From contig JAGTXZ010000005.1 of the NCBI GenBank assembly GCA_018398575.1, forward strand, positions 3,410,001-3,474,000: a DNA stretch of 64,000 bases, written 5' to 3'. Below the pieces are notes generated by a model, which was not told the origin of the DNA, ran no database searches, and saw only the letters and a list, made by a program, of their open reading frames with translations. Positions 19,519 through 29,745 of the stretch are shown in pieces; positions within the stretch are counted from its first letter, which is position 1, and the number at the start of each line of letters is the position of its first letter. A program made the translations under genes and the position numbers. This DNA is from Ampelomyces quisqualis (taxonomy: Eukaryota; Ascomycota; Dothideomycetes; Pleosporales; Phaeosphaeriaceae).

Positions 19519-20863
19519 ATGGAGAACCGCGCCTTTGATACACACAAGCTAGGTGTGGGCTATGGATTCGAGTCGCATCCCAAGAGGACGGTGGAGATGC
19601 CGCCAACATGGGCTCTCCTGGTCGCGCTAGGCTTCATGGTGGGCGCAATGTGTTTCTGGGTATGGCAGAATTGACTTGCTGTCTGCGCGTGCGTGTCTAA
19701 TTGTATGTAGCTATACATCGCCCTGAACCTCCTTGCACCGGCTCCTCGAGCGCCGCACCGATCCGAAAAACAATACACCACAATACTACCAGATGGATCG
19801 CGGAGTGAACCCCAACCGCTACCATGTTGGCTGGACAAATGGGCTGCAGAAAAGGAGGTCGCGAAGAAAGAGGCTGCGAAGCAGCCAATTACCAAGGTGG
19901 TTGTGCCGCCTCAGATGCCCATTGAAGAGCCAGAACTTTTTATGAGCGTCGTAGTACCGGCCTACAACGAAGAAGAGCGCCTGGAGGGCATGCTTGAAGA
20001 GGCCGTGGACTTTCTGGAAAGCGAATATGGCTCGGCGCATGCCGGAGAAAAAGGTGCAGCAGACAAGAAGGGGTGGGAGGTGTTGATTGTTAGTGACGGC
20101 AGCAAGGATGCAACCGTTGATAAGGCGTTGGAGTTTGCAAAAGAGCATCAACTTAGCCAGCACCCAATTGCGAAACCTGGACCATGGTCAAAAAAGGGAA
20201 GCGCCAACCCTCCACATTCGACTCATATACCCCATGGCAGCATTCGTGTCATCACACTGGAAGAGAACAGAGGGAAGGGAGGGGCGGTTACCCACGGGAT
20301 GAGGCATGCTCGAGGGCAATACATTGTATTTGCGGATGCCGACGGAGCGAGTCGCTTTGGCGATCTGGGCAAGATGGTTGAAGGCTGCAAGAAAATTGAG
20401 GACAAACAAGGACGCGGCGTCGCAATTGGTAGCCGAGCACATCTGGTAGGAAGTGAAGCTGTTGTAAAGGTAAGTTCATGTGTCCCCCCACGGACTTCCT
20501 TCGCTGACACGCGATAAGCGCTCCAAACTTCGCAATTTCCTTATGCATTCCTTCCATATCCTACTCCGCATTATGACCCCACCGGCGACCGCGCGTATAA
20601 AGGACACCCAGTGTGGTTTCAAGCTCTTCTCGCGGCCTACCCTACCCTTCATCATCCCATATATGCATTCCGAGGGCTGGATCTTCGATGTCGAGATGCT
20701 GATGCTGGCCGAGAGTGCAGATATTGCGATGATTGAAGTCGCGATAGGGTGGAAAGAGGTCATGGGTAGCAAGCTGAATGTTGTCTGGGACAGCATAGGC
20801 ATGGCATGGGGGTTAGCCTTGCTGAGGGCATGTTGGCTGCTGGGTATTTACAAGAGAGATTAA
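19519..20863 (+). CDS. ALG5: Dolichyl-phosphate beta-glucosyltransferase
   Basis: ER membrane enzyme that transfers glucose from UDP-glucose to dolichyl phosphate, giving the Dol-P-Glc donor for N-glycan precursor glucosylation. Exons 19519-19659, 19711-20469 and 20519-20863 (introns 51 and 49 bp, both phase 0) give 414 residues. Intron 2 has a GCTGAC branch and an AAG acceptor. The N-terminal membrane anchor spans the first splice site (ALLVALGFMVGAMCFW then LYIALNLLAP). The GT2 domain starts with SVVVPAYNEEERL, has VSDGSKDAT, ENRGKGGAV and the metal-binding DADGASR near residue 255, and ends with DTQCGFKLFSR and EGWIFDVEML, diagnostic of ALG5/DPM-type enzymes. Length is typical of filamentous fungi. 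Confidence 0.95.
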
Positions 20864-20925
20864 TATTGTATGCAGAAATGATATATGTTGATGCATAAAC
20901 TAAACATGCCATTTTCGGCTCGTAC

Positions 20926-21285
20926 TCACCAAGTAAGGGAGATTCTCAACGTGCAGTCTGCGATCAATCTCGCCACAAATTCATGCCACAGCTGGCACCA
21001 ACTGGATCTAAACACTCCATATTCCTTGCCAACAACGCCTTCCCTCTGATCGTTGCAGTCCGGCAGTACCCAATACCTCTTCCGCTGCAAAATTCCATGT
21101 GCCAGCACATGTTGAGCTCCTGACACTGGCTCATAGACAGCCAGCAATACACGTGTACTTTCGAGAACCAAGCCGCACTCGTTTGTCTCCATGGCGAAGT
21201 TTTGCAAGTACTTGACTGACTGCGTCTTCGCAACCCGGGCGTGGGCGCGAAGTGTGTTTGTTCTGTTGATGAGAACAGAGTCCAA
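20926..21285 (-). CDS. Possible small hypothetical protein (119 aa)
   Basis: An uninterrupted frame of 119 residues with mixed, protein-like composition (ETNECGLVLESTRVLLAVY, QRKRYWVLPDCND). No domain, signal peptide or membrane segment was recognised. It lies convergent with ALG5 and downstream of the HELTH gene, in about 700 bp otherwise without genes. Chance occurrence cannot be excluded. Confidence 0.25.
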   Translation of the reverse strand: MDSVLINRTNTLRAHARVAKTQSVKYLQNFAMETNECGLVLESTRVLLAVYEPVSGAQHVLAHGILQRKRYWVLPDCNDQREGVVGKEYGVFRSSWCQLWHEFVARLIADCTLRISLTW

Positions 21286-21571
21286 CGAATGAATACGGAT
21301 GATGATAACAACTCTTCTCGTTCAACCAGTATACACAAGGAGCAGAACTATTGGGCGGGCATTGTGTCACGACATGATAGTGGCGGGGAGAGGTGGACGT
21401 AATGGGTATACTTATTAATTTTGTATCGTATTAGGGAGTCAAGGTCAGAGAACAAATATGGTGAAGACGGAGCGCATTAGGGATACGTTTGGCGACAAAT
21501 CTGTATTCGTGACATAGACGATCTGGCGCGAAGGAGCTCGAAGGAATATAGTTATGGGGTTCCTTGAGGAT

Positions 21572-22843
21572 TCAATCCTCGCTCTCATCGCAATCATCGA
21601 GCTCATCGTATTCGTCGTCCTTCTCGATGCAGTTGATAATCTCCCCATCATTGTGCGCACAACCCGCCTTGACCCAGCTCCACTCATGAAACCATCTGTC
21701 CACACCACTCGGTCCAGGTTTCCATCTGATATCAGCCACAAAGTCATCATCATACGTAACAACCAACATGCCATCTGCCCGCATCACCAGGCCCGATCGC
21801 TGCGCTTCTTCCAAAATGCAATTGTGCACAACCACCCCACTCTGAATTCCACACCACGTAGCCTTCAAGAACCACCGCCGCATCACATCCGCCCGCAAAT
21901 ACTTCATGGCCACATTCTCCTCGACGATTTCCCAGCATACATCCGGCTTGTCCAAGTGCAGCATAGTCTCCGCGAGGACGAGCACATGGGCCGGGAAAAT
22001 AGATGCGTCGGTGGCTAGTTTAGCGTACAAAGCCACGTCGGACATGATTTTCCCGTTGAAAAACCACTGCTCGTACGCATACCCGTGTTCCTGCCACACG
22101 TCTTCAAACGCCCAACGCGGGTCGCGGGGCAGCTCGGGCCACGCGTTTTCGACGAAGAAGGCGAATGTGTGGGTGAGTTCGTGCAGGAGGAGGATTGTGA
22201 ATTCGAACAAGGCGCTCAGGCGGCCTGGGGGTGTGTCGTGGTGTATGTCCGAAGAGAAGTAGGTGTAGAAGAAGCCTCGGAAGCTGACTTCGACGCGAAG
22301 GTTGCGGAGAGAGCGGCCAGTGATGTGGCCGGGAGAATAGCGAAGAGTGTCCTCCCAGCAGGGCACATCGTCCCATGCAGACGAGCACTCGTGGATGTGT
22401 GAGATGCCCAGGTCGTCGGCGCCGAGGTGGGAGTTATCGAGGGAGAAGGAAAATCGCACGTAGGATATCATGTGCTGGAATACATCTTGGACGTACGCGT
22501 ATCCCTGGCGTGTACCTTCTAGTGTACCGGAGGCAATGTACATGTTTCCTTTAGCGTCGCCAGTGACGAACCCGTTGGCGATATGGTCGAAAGGCTTGCA
22601 CATTGAGGGTTCGGTGATGAGGCGGGTAGCGAGGCGGAGGGCGGGGAGTATTGCTGCATATGCACTGTTAGACATTTCCAAAGTACTTTCGCCATCATCT
22701 ACGCAAAAGTTGCGCTGTGCGAAAAGTGGATGGACGGGGTGGTCTAGATCGCCGAGGGGGTCTTCAGTGGGAAGGTTACCAACAGCATCGTCGAGGAATT
22801 GCTTGTCTGCTGCGAGGTCGTTGTTCACATCTGTAGATTGCAT
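21572..22843 (-). CDS. Hypothetical protein with HELTH zinc-protease-like motif
   Basis: Single-exon gene for 423 residues. The centre carries ILLLHELTHTFAFF (HELTH at 221-225), matching the HExxH zinc signature of metallopeptidases, preceded by a hydrophobic helix as usual. Downstream, DVWQEHGYAYEQWFFNG offers a possible third ligand (Glu). The N-terminal part (TLEMSNSAYAAILPALRLATRLI) and the Trp-rich C-terminal part (WFHEWSWVKAGC) belong to no family I recognise; the tail is acidic (YDELDDCDESED). No signal peptide is seen, so it is probably intracellular. The motif suggests a fungal orphan metalloprotease or a catalytically dead relative; activity is inference. Confidence 0.75.
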   Translation of the reverse strand: MQSTDVNNDLAADKQFLDDAVGNLPTEDPLGDLDHPVHPLFAQRNFCVDDGESTLEMSNSAYAAILPALRLATRLITEPSMCKPFDHIANGFVTGDAKGNMYIASGTLEGTRQGYAYVQDVFQHMISYVRFSFSLDNSHLGADDLGISHIHECSSAWDDVPCWEDTLRYSPGHITGRSLRNLRVEVSFRGFFYTYFSSDIHHDTPPGRLSALFEFTILLLHELTHTFAFFVENAWPELPRDPRWAFEDVWQEHGYAYEQWFFNGKIMSDVALYAKLATDASIFPAHVLVLAETMLHLDKPDVCWEIVEENVAMKYLRADVMRRWFLKATWCGIQSGVVVHNCILEEAQRSGLVMRADGMLVVTYDDDFVADIRWKPGPSGVDRWFHEWSWVKAGCAHNDGEIINCIEKDDEYDELDDCDESED

Positions 22844-23099
22844 CGTTCGTGATGATTGAATTGCTTTTCGAAATATTTATCGTATTTCTTACGAATAGAA
22901 ATTTATACATTTCAGGACTGATATGATTCGACATCATTGTGGAGAGGTCTATGTGCATAGTCAGATCATTGTGTGAGCCGACTGGCGATAGAGTAAGCAA
23001 CTCAGACATAGCTTGTGGTGAAGAAGTACAATGACCATTACCTGGATATGCATGAGATTGAACAAAAAATAAGCACCAATACCAACTTTCATCAAAGAT

Positions 23100-24982
23100 C
23101 TATCTCCACCAAACGAACCATCTCTTCTTCTTCTTCTCATATCCAGCCTCAACCACATCCTTCCTAGCTGTTGTGCCGGATGGAAAAGTAAAGCTAGGCA
23201 GCTCTACGTTTGAAGGCTTCCGCTCGGTAGATGAGGCAAGAGGAACACCTGCTCCGGCAGAAGTAGCTAGTGAAGCCGATTTGTGCTGACAGATAGGATG
23301 TACAGAGCCTGGATGAGTCAGTGGTATTTTCAGTGAAGATGGCTTAGTGATGTACCTGAAGGGTTAGCTGCTGTATTTGAAGCTGGAGCGGATGGGCCTG
23401 GTGTTGAAGGCTTTGAGTCAGGAGCACTTTGAGGAGCGGCTGATGGTTTGGGCGTGGATGACGGCGAGCTATTACTTGGGGGCGTGGGTGTGGGTGCTGT
23501 AGGGCTTTTTGACATGCTCGAAAACGATATTGAAGGTGTTGGGTCGCTGGGTCCATAGGGTAGACCAGTGTAGGTTGGCGGAGGGCTACATTTCCCATCT
23601 GGACCAGCTGGATTTGCATCGACGGGCAGGTATTCGCCGGTCCAAGAAATATCGGCGACAGTGATACACCATGGTATGTCGCTGGGCAGTATACTCGGAC
23701 TGGGAGCTGCAGTCGCTTTAGGTGCTGAGATGGTGGATGAGTTGGCAAGTGGGCCGAACGAAGATGCTTTGAAGGAGGACGAAGGGGGCTTGACGAATTT
23801 AGTAGAAGTAATAGTGGTCGTGAACTCGTTCTGATCATTACTGACAGAAGGCAATGGAGTCGCAGATGGCTGCACAGTAACCATGATTGTGGTGGTGACA
23901 TGGGTTGTGCTACCATCACTGACTGCGGGAGCAGATACAGGCGCAGAGGTTTTGGAAATAGGTTGGCTCGCATTGGACGAAACACCGACTGGGCGAGTGC
24001 TCGGGAGGGTGTGAAGGGTTGTTGAAGTGCTTGGTTGAGCCAGCCCAGGACACTTCAGGTCAATTCGAGGTCTGTGTGTTTCAGTGTCGAGAATTGCCCA
24101 GTCAGGCTGATCAGCCTCGGAGTCTTTGATGAGTTCAAACCAGAAGGTAGTATACATTCCAATGACTGCACAGCCGACATCGGTCCAATACTGCTGCAAA
24201 TTGTCCTTGCTGGCAACTGCGGCACCTAGCTGCCCGCCCCCGAAAGGCCAACCCATCTCAGCTATCCAGATGGGTGTGTTGCCAGCTCGCTGCTTGAGCT
24301 CGTTCAGACTTCCCAAAAAGCTGGTTTTCGCTTCTGCGACAGATGACCCCGTCCAATAGGGATACGCTGTCATGCCGAAGAAGTCTGCGCCATCGACCAT
24401 AGCGTGTTTCGCGGTATCTACATGGCCAATCGGCTTGCCCTCCATATACTGGGTGAAATTGGGAGATTTCATAGCTTCCTTGACTGTTTTGATCGCGGAA
24501 GTGACTTGATTTGCCGCAACCCCCACGGTCGTCTTGTTGTCTCCGTCTTCATATCGGTAGATATCCTCACTCCCGACTGAAAGCCCAATGATCAGGTCGG
24601 CGAGGGCGTGACCATGTTTCTGGAAGCCTTTGTCGAGTGCGGAAAGTTCATTCTTGACAATGTCCCCAATGGGGTCACCTCTTTTTGCAGGGGTTATCCA
24701 GAAACCCAAGAGCAGAGTCGTGTTCGTTTCCACAGCAGCATCAAAGGCCTCTGTGGGTTGATCGATAGTACCATGGGTCTTGCAAGTGAACAGACGCGCG
24801 CTGTTGAAGGGCACGCCCATGCTGAGGTTGCGTGCAGCGTTGAAGCCGTCACGGAAGTCGGCAGCTTTTTTCACGTTGGAACTCACGCCCCAAAAGGCGC
24901 CGTAGTTGAAGCCAGTGTAGATGGCGCTGGCCGTCGGGGCGAGCAATAGTGAGGAAGTTAGTAGTGTGAGTAGCGTCGTCAT
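23100..24982 (-). CDS. Secreted GH17 glucan endo-1,3-beta-glucosidase-like protein
   Basis: Exons 24982-23356 and 23308-23100 encode 611 residues; the 47-bp intron (GTACAT ... CTGAC ... TCCAG) joins in phase 1. A signal peptide (MTTLLTLLTSSLLL...ASA) precedes a GH17 (beta/alpha)8 domain to about residue 310: YTGFNYGAFWG, SARLFTC, GLSVGSEDIYR (acid/base Glu), FFGMTAYPYW and WIAEMGWPFGGG (nucleophile Glu). A Ser/Thr/Pro-rich, likely O-glycosylated stretch of about 250 residues follows, with a short conserved-looking insert (WCITVADISWTGEYLPVD). The added exon ends EKKKKRWFVWWR; no GPI signal is evident. The family acts on cell-wall beta-1,3-glucan. It is divergently transcribed from ILV3. Confidence 0.9.
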
Positions 24983-25373
24983 GGTGCAGGATTTTTTCGG
25001 GGGCGTATTGTTAGGGAGTGCTGTGTATGATATGCAGTAGCAGTGTTTGGAAAGAGCACCGACTCATGGCAGGGATGTTTTGACTGCAGCAGGTGAAGGA
25101 TGACAATTCCATTGCGAAGACGCGTGACAGGGGACTTCCAGGTGACAAAGGGGACGTTGAAGGTGCCTTTGACGTCCATGTTGTTTGTGTGTTGTGCACG
25201 CACATTGTGAAAGGACTCGGTTCGGTGGTGGTGGATGAGGGGACGTTGGAGCGGGGCAATGTGGGCAGCGGTGATGAGTCATCACCTGGGCTCTGATTGG
25301 CTGGGGCAGCTAGTCACGTTACTCCGTGCAGTGAACAACATTTTCCCGGGCATCATAAAACGAGCCCGCCACC
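24983..25373. other. Divergent promoter region GH17 / ILV3
   Basis: 391 bp between two divergent start codons. It holds a bZIP palindrome at 25270-25286 close to ILV3. No gene was seen. Confidence 0.6.
25270..25286. promoter_or_regulatory. Gcn4/CpcA (CPC1)-type binding site upstream of ILV3
   Basis: The core ATGAGTCAT at 25274-25282 is a perfect match to the general amino-acid control bZIP site, embedded in a 17-bp palindrome GGTGATGAGTCATCACC. It lies about 90 bp before the ILV3 start codon. ILV genes are known Gcn4/CPC1 targets, so induction by amino-acid starvation is the natural inference. Confidence 0.7.
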
Positions 25374-25721
25374 ATGACTCTCGCACGCTTTGGAGGGTGC
25401 TCGCCGCGGCCGCAACGGCACGCTGCGCGGGTTTTGTTGCGCTGCAGTCGCGCCCTCTCCTGCTCCGCCGTGCGCCGCGCCCGAGCCGACGACGAGCTCA
25501 ATGCCGTCAGCCGGCACATCACGCAGCCCAAGTCGCAGGGCGCGTCGCAGGCCATGCTGTATGCCACGGGCATGGGCGAGGCCGACATGCACAAGGCCCA
25601 GGTCGGCGTCGCGTCGGTGTGGTACTCGGGCAACCCGTGCAACATGCACCTCCTGGACCTGAACAACAAGGTCACCGACGGCGTGCGGCGCGCCGGCCTG
25701 CTGGGCATGCAGTTCAACACC

Positions 25722-25753
<32 letters not shown>

Positions 25754-27182
25754 CAAGGGCATGCGCTACTCGCTGCAGTCGCGCGAGATCATCGCCGACT
25801 CCATCGAGACCGTCATGGGCGGCCAGTGGTACGACGCCAACATCTCCATCCCCGGCTGCGACAAGAACATGCCCGGCGTCGTCATGGCCATGGGCCGCGT
25901 CAACCGCCCCTCGCTCATGGTCTACGGCGGCACCATCCAGCCCGGCTGCGCAACCACCCTCGGCAACCAGTCCATCGACATCGTCTCCGCCTTCCAGGCA
26001 TATGGCCAGTTCATCACCGGCGACATCACCGAAGACCAGCGCTTCGACGTCATCCGACACGCCTGCAATGGCCAGGGCGCGTGCGGCGGCATGTACACTG
26101 CAAACACCATGGCCACCGCCATCGAGACCATGGGCATGTCGCTGCCCGGCTCGTCGTCCAACCCGGCCAACTCGCAGGCCAAGATGCTCGAGTGCCTGGC
26201 TGCGGGAGGCGCCATCAGGAATCTGCTCAAGGAGGACATCCGCCCAAGCGACATCATCACCAGACAAGCCCTCGAGAACGCCATGGTTGTCATCAGCATC
26301 ACCGGCGGCTCCACCAATGCGGTGCTGCACTTGATCGCCATTGCTGACTCGGTTGGTATCAAGTTGACCATCGACGACTTCCAGAGCGTCAGCGACCGCA
26401 TCCCCCTGCTTGCGGACCTGAAGCCTTCCGGCAAGTACGTCATGGCAGATGTTCACGACATCGGCGGCACTCCGTCGCTCCTCAAATTCCTGCTCCGGGA
26501 GGGCCTGCTTGACGGCAGCCAGATGACTGTCACGGGCAAGACCCTGAAGGAGAACTTGGAAAACGTAAAGGACTTCCCCTCGGACCAGAAGATCATCCGC
26601 CCGCTCAGCGCGCCCTTGAAGACGTCAGGTCACTTGCAGATTCTGCGCGGTAGCTTGGCCCCTGGTGGCTGTGTTGGAAAGATCACTGGCAAGGAGGGTA
26701 CCATCTTCACTGGCAAGGCCAAGTGCTACGATGCCGAAGACGACTTCATCGCTGCGCTCGAGCGTGGCGAAATCAAGAAAGGGGAGAAGACCGTTGTCGT
26801 CATCCGCTACGAAGGACCCAAGGGCGGCCCTGGTATGCCCGAAATGTTGAAGCCCAGCTCTGCCATCATGGGTGCCGGCCTTGGAAAGGACGTCGCCCTC
26901 ATTACCGACGGTCGCTTCAGTGGTGGCAGTCACGGCTTCTTGATCGGTCACATTGTGCCCGAAGCACAAGAAGGAGGACCCATCGGCCTTGTACGAGATG
27001 GTGATGAGATCACCATTGACTCCGAGTCAAACGAGCTCAACGTTGGCGTAAGCGAGCAGGAGCTAGCTGAGAGAAGAAAGAGCTGGAAGGCGCCAGAGTT
27101 GAAGTACCAGAAGGGCACTCTCTTCAAGTACGCCAGATTCGTCAAGGATGCTAGCTCAGGATGTGTCACCGATTCTGCATGA
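25374..27182 (+). CDS. ILV3: Dihydroxy-acid dehydratase (branched-chain amino-acid synthesis)
   Basis: Mitochondrial Fe-S enzyme converting 2,3-dihydroxy-isovalerate and dihydroxy-methylvalerate to the 2-keto acids of valine and isoleucine synthesis. Intron-free, 602 residues. The first 35 or so residues are Arg/Ala/Ser-rich without acids, a mitochondrial transit peptide. IlvD/Edd hallmarks follow: cluster-ligand cysteines in GNPCNMHL, IPGCDKNMPG and GACGGMYTANTM, the SDGISMGTKGMRYSL block, and GRFSGGSHGFLIGHIVPEA near the C terminus with the catalytic Ser. The 5' half uses almost only G/C-ending codons and is much GC-richer than the 3' third, which produces long antisense frames. Confidence 0.97.
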
Positions 27183-27692
27183 ACATTTCCTTACGACTGA
27201 TCTCGATGTTACGTTCTTGTACGCATATATAGTAAGACTGGGTGCAGCAAAAAAGATACGGCTCGGAGTCTGGCGACAGGACTAAAGTTAACGATGGTGG
27301 CGGGAGTCTAATAAAATCGCATTTCAGGTTTACGCTCTACGTTGCCAACTTTCATGAAATACGCATTAGTGCTCATTCATCTCCACGCTTGCTTCTCCTG
27401 GCTCGCCTATAAAGGATCGAAATTCATATCTCGACAGTTGCTCAGTCAAGACAATTATGCCCGAACGCGACCTCCACTACGTGTTGACAGGTGTTGTATT
27501 TGACGTTGTGTACTCTCCCCGCCACGCCTCGGTCACACACTGTTGCATCTGACTCTGAAGGCATAACAGCTCATTGTGTGTAAGCATTGTAGCCTCACCG
27601 TTTATTCCCAATGGCTAAGTTGTATGTTATGGGTTAGAATTATCCTACTTCTCAGCACAACCTTTCCACCAACCAACTTCCATAATCGAAGC
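27183..27692. other. Intergenic, no gene seen
   Basis: 510 bp between ILV3 and the next plus-strand gene. The frame of the downstream gene is open from 27576, but that extension is not protein-like. Confidence 0.5.
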
Positions 27693-28577
27693 ATGATCGA
27701 CTCTTCAATCTACACCTCACACGAGCCCCTAGACTACCACGTCGCACGAGCCAAAGGCACAAAACTCCTCGCCCTAATGCGCTCATCCTCGCCCTCTCCC
27801 CCAGCCACCACCTTCACCCCCTCCGACATCAGTAAGTGGGGCTACATCCAAGTCCACCACGCCACCAACACAACCCTATCTCCCTACACTGACCTCCTAA
27901 CCAGCCTCTCCACCACCCAGACCATCTACTCCGCCGCCAACCCCTCGGGCCCCAACATGGCCGTAACATACACGCACTCGCACCCCGTCACTCTCAACGG
28001 AACAACCTACCCCGCTACACATGCGTACTTCTCCTCTCTCCTCAACCCCACCGCAGGCCTCTTCGTCGCGAGTAACAACATGACGCCCGAAGCGCGTACT
28101 ACGCGAAGCAGCAGTACAACCAAAGCCATGACGACGCCCACGCCCATGCTAAAGCACTGGTCTGACGTTGCGTATTTACAATGGACTTTACTTTCGCTTT
28201 CCCCTTCGCTTTCCCCTTCGCCCTCGCCCTCGCTCCTCGTTCCGCTGCGGTATGTTCTCCGCGCGAACATTCACAATCCAGATACTTTGGCTGTGGTGAG
28301 CCGTGTGCTGGGCTTCGATGCCGCGCCGCGGTTTCTTACGACCGGCTTGTATTCGCGGATGCAGTGGCCGGGGAGGAGTTTCAGGATCGATACGTGGGAT
28401 GCGCAGGCGTTGCTGGGGACGCCGAATGGGGGTGGGGTGGGCAGGTTGGTAAGTCAGTTGGGTGGGTGTGTGGAGCGGGTAGTTGTGTTTTTCAGTGTGG
28501 ATGGTGAGATGGAGAGGGGGAATTTGTTGTTTTGCTTGGGGGAGGAAAAGGGTGGGGAATGGATAGATGAGAAGTAG
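27693..28577 (+). CDS. Hypothetical fungal protein (294 aa)
   Basis: Frame open to 28577. I start at the ATG at 27693 (MIDSSIYTSHEPLDYHVARAKG) because the upstream extension from 27576 looks non-coding. It contains HVARAKGTKLLALMRS, ISKWGYIQVHHATNTT, AVTYTHSHPVTLNGTTYPATHAYF, and in the C-terminal half VPLRYVLRANIHNPDTLAVVSRVLGF and GRSFRIDTWDAQALLGTPNG, consistent with a folded globular protein. A low-complexity Ser/Pro run (LSLSPSLSPSPSPSL) splits the two halves. No signal peptide or known domain was recognised. Confidence 0.65.
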   Translation: MIDSSIYTSHEPLDYHVARAKGTKLLALMRSSSPSPPATTFTPSDISKWGYIQVHHATNTTLSPYTDLLTSLSTTQTIYSAANPSGPNMAVTYTHSHPVTLNGTTYPATHAYFSSLLNPTAGLFVASNNMTPEARTTRSSSTTKAMTTPTPMLKHWSDVAYLQWTLLSLSPSLSPSPSPSLLVPLRYVLRANIHNPDTLAVVSRVLGFDAAPRFLTTGLYSRMQWPGRSFRIDTWDAQALLGTPNGGGVGRLVSQLGGCVERVVVFFSVDGEMERGNLLFCLGEEKGGEWIDEK

Positions 28578-28968
28578 GAGTTGGAAGGTAAGTCGTGGCG
28601 CTGGTAAGGTACGTTGATTCGTTGAAGATATGTGCTTGTTGTTTGATGTGAAGAGAAGCTATCCAGTAAATTTCTCACTTGGACAAGAATAAAAAGAGAG
28701 GATTTTCACATACGATTGCTGCTGTGCCATGCAATGTGGATTTTCGAATCCAACTATATATTCAAAAAAGAACCAAAATAATTTCCACAAGAAATGAACA
28801 ATCTATTCTCCGGGCCTGCGCCTCGCACCGCCATCAATACGTGCACACTGCTACTAATCATCACGCCTTAAGCTGATCTTCCCTTGATCGTCTCAGAGCC
28901 TTTTCGCTTCTAGCCAAACTAGACAACACATTAGCACATGTCATTGCTAAACCAAAACTACCCGTAAC
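28578..28968. other. Convergent intergenic region, no gene seen
   Basis: 391 bp between the convergent hypothetical gene and the repeat-rich secreted gene. AT-richer; presumably both 3' UTRs. Confidence 0.55.
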
Positions 28969-29745
28969 CTACTTGATAGTAGGGCTGACATTGACATCGG
29001 GAAGAGTCACAGCAGGTAGCGCAGGCAGCGCAGGAAATGGACTCACGTTGACGGAGTTGCCGCTGAGGGCAGCGTTGCCGTTTCCAGCCGAGTTGCCGTT
29101 GCCATTGCCATTCTGTCGTCCAAGTCAGTTGACGTTCACGTACTACAGACGTCTACACGAGGGCAGGGAGTAGTCAACGTACGCCTGCAGAGTTTCCATT
29201 GCCGTTGCCATTGCCGTTGCCATTGAGGTTGTTGAGGAACTTGTTGGCGTTGCCGGCGCCGCCGGAAACAGGCTTTGTTAAGGAGCCGAAGGCGCTAGTT
29301 AAACCTAGGAGAGGGTTGGGCATCCCGCGGTTCTTGAGGATGTTTTTGAGGCCAGCGAAGTTGATGCTGTTGCCATTGAGAGCGCCGTTGCCGTTTCCAG
29401 CTGAGTTATGGTTGCCATTGTTGTTACCTGCCTCATTGTTGTTGCCGTTTTGGTTCTGCGCGCATAATTAGTGGATTGTAAACGGTGGAAGGGTTAGTTG
29501 AGACATACGCCATTGTTGTTAAGATTGCCCTTGAATACGTTGCCGTTTCCAGCGCCAGCGCCAGCGCTGCCGGGCTTGGTAATTGAGCCGATGATGTTGC
29601 CCAGACCGGATGGTGTTGTGGGTGTAGAGTAAACGGGTGCAGAGTAAACGGGTGCAGAGTAGACGGGTGCAGAGTAGACGGGTGCAGAGTAAACAGTTGC
29701 TGAGAGTGTGCAAAGGCTGGCAGCGATGAAGCTTGTCGAGCGCAT
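28969..29745 (-). CDS. Secreted low-complexity protein with VYSAP and Asn/Gly repeats
   Basis: Exons 29745-29509, 29455-29183 and 29112-28969 (introns 53 and 70 bp, donors GTATGT and GTACGT, both phase 0) give 217 residues. A signal peptide (MRSTSFIAASLCTLSATVYS) is followed by five VYSAP-like units, a Gly-rich segment, then Asn/Gly runs (GNGNGNGNS) and two related blocks (IIGSITKPGSAGAG and FGSLTKPVSGGAG), suggesting internal duplication. The 3' end is ambiguous: reading through gives a Pro/Leu-rich tail, while a perfect GTGAGT donor at 29046 with an acceptor before 28984 would give a short tail ending VGYG at 28958. It may be a wall or hydrophilin-like structural protein; function unknown. 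Confidence 0.7.
29625..29699. repeat. 15-bp coding minisatellite, five copies
   Basis: The unit GGGTGCAGAGTAAAC (plus strand), with A/G variants, is repeated five times in exon 1 of the secreted gene and encodes VYSAP. The unit is a multiple of three, so copy-number change keeps frame. Confidence 0.9.

Noticed and set aside
25353..26456. Antisense 367-residue frame and plus-strand 370-residue frame over ILV3
   Set aside because: Produced by extreme GC-ending codon use in ILV3; translations are Ala/Arg/His/Gly-rich with no motifs.
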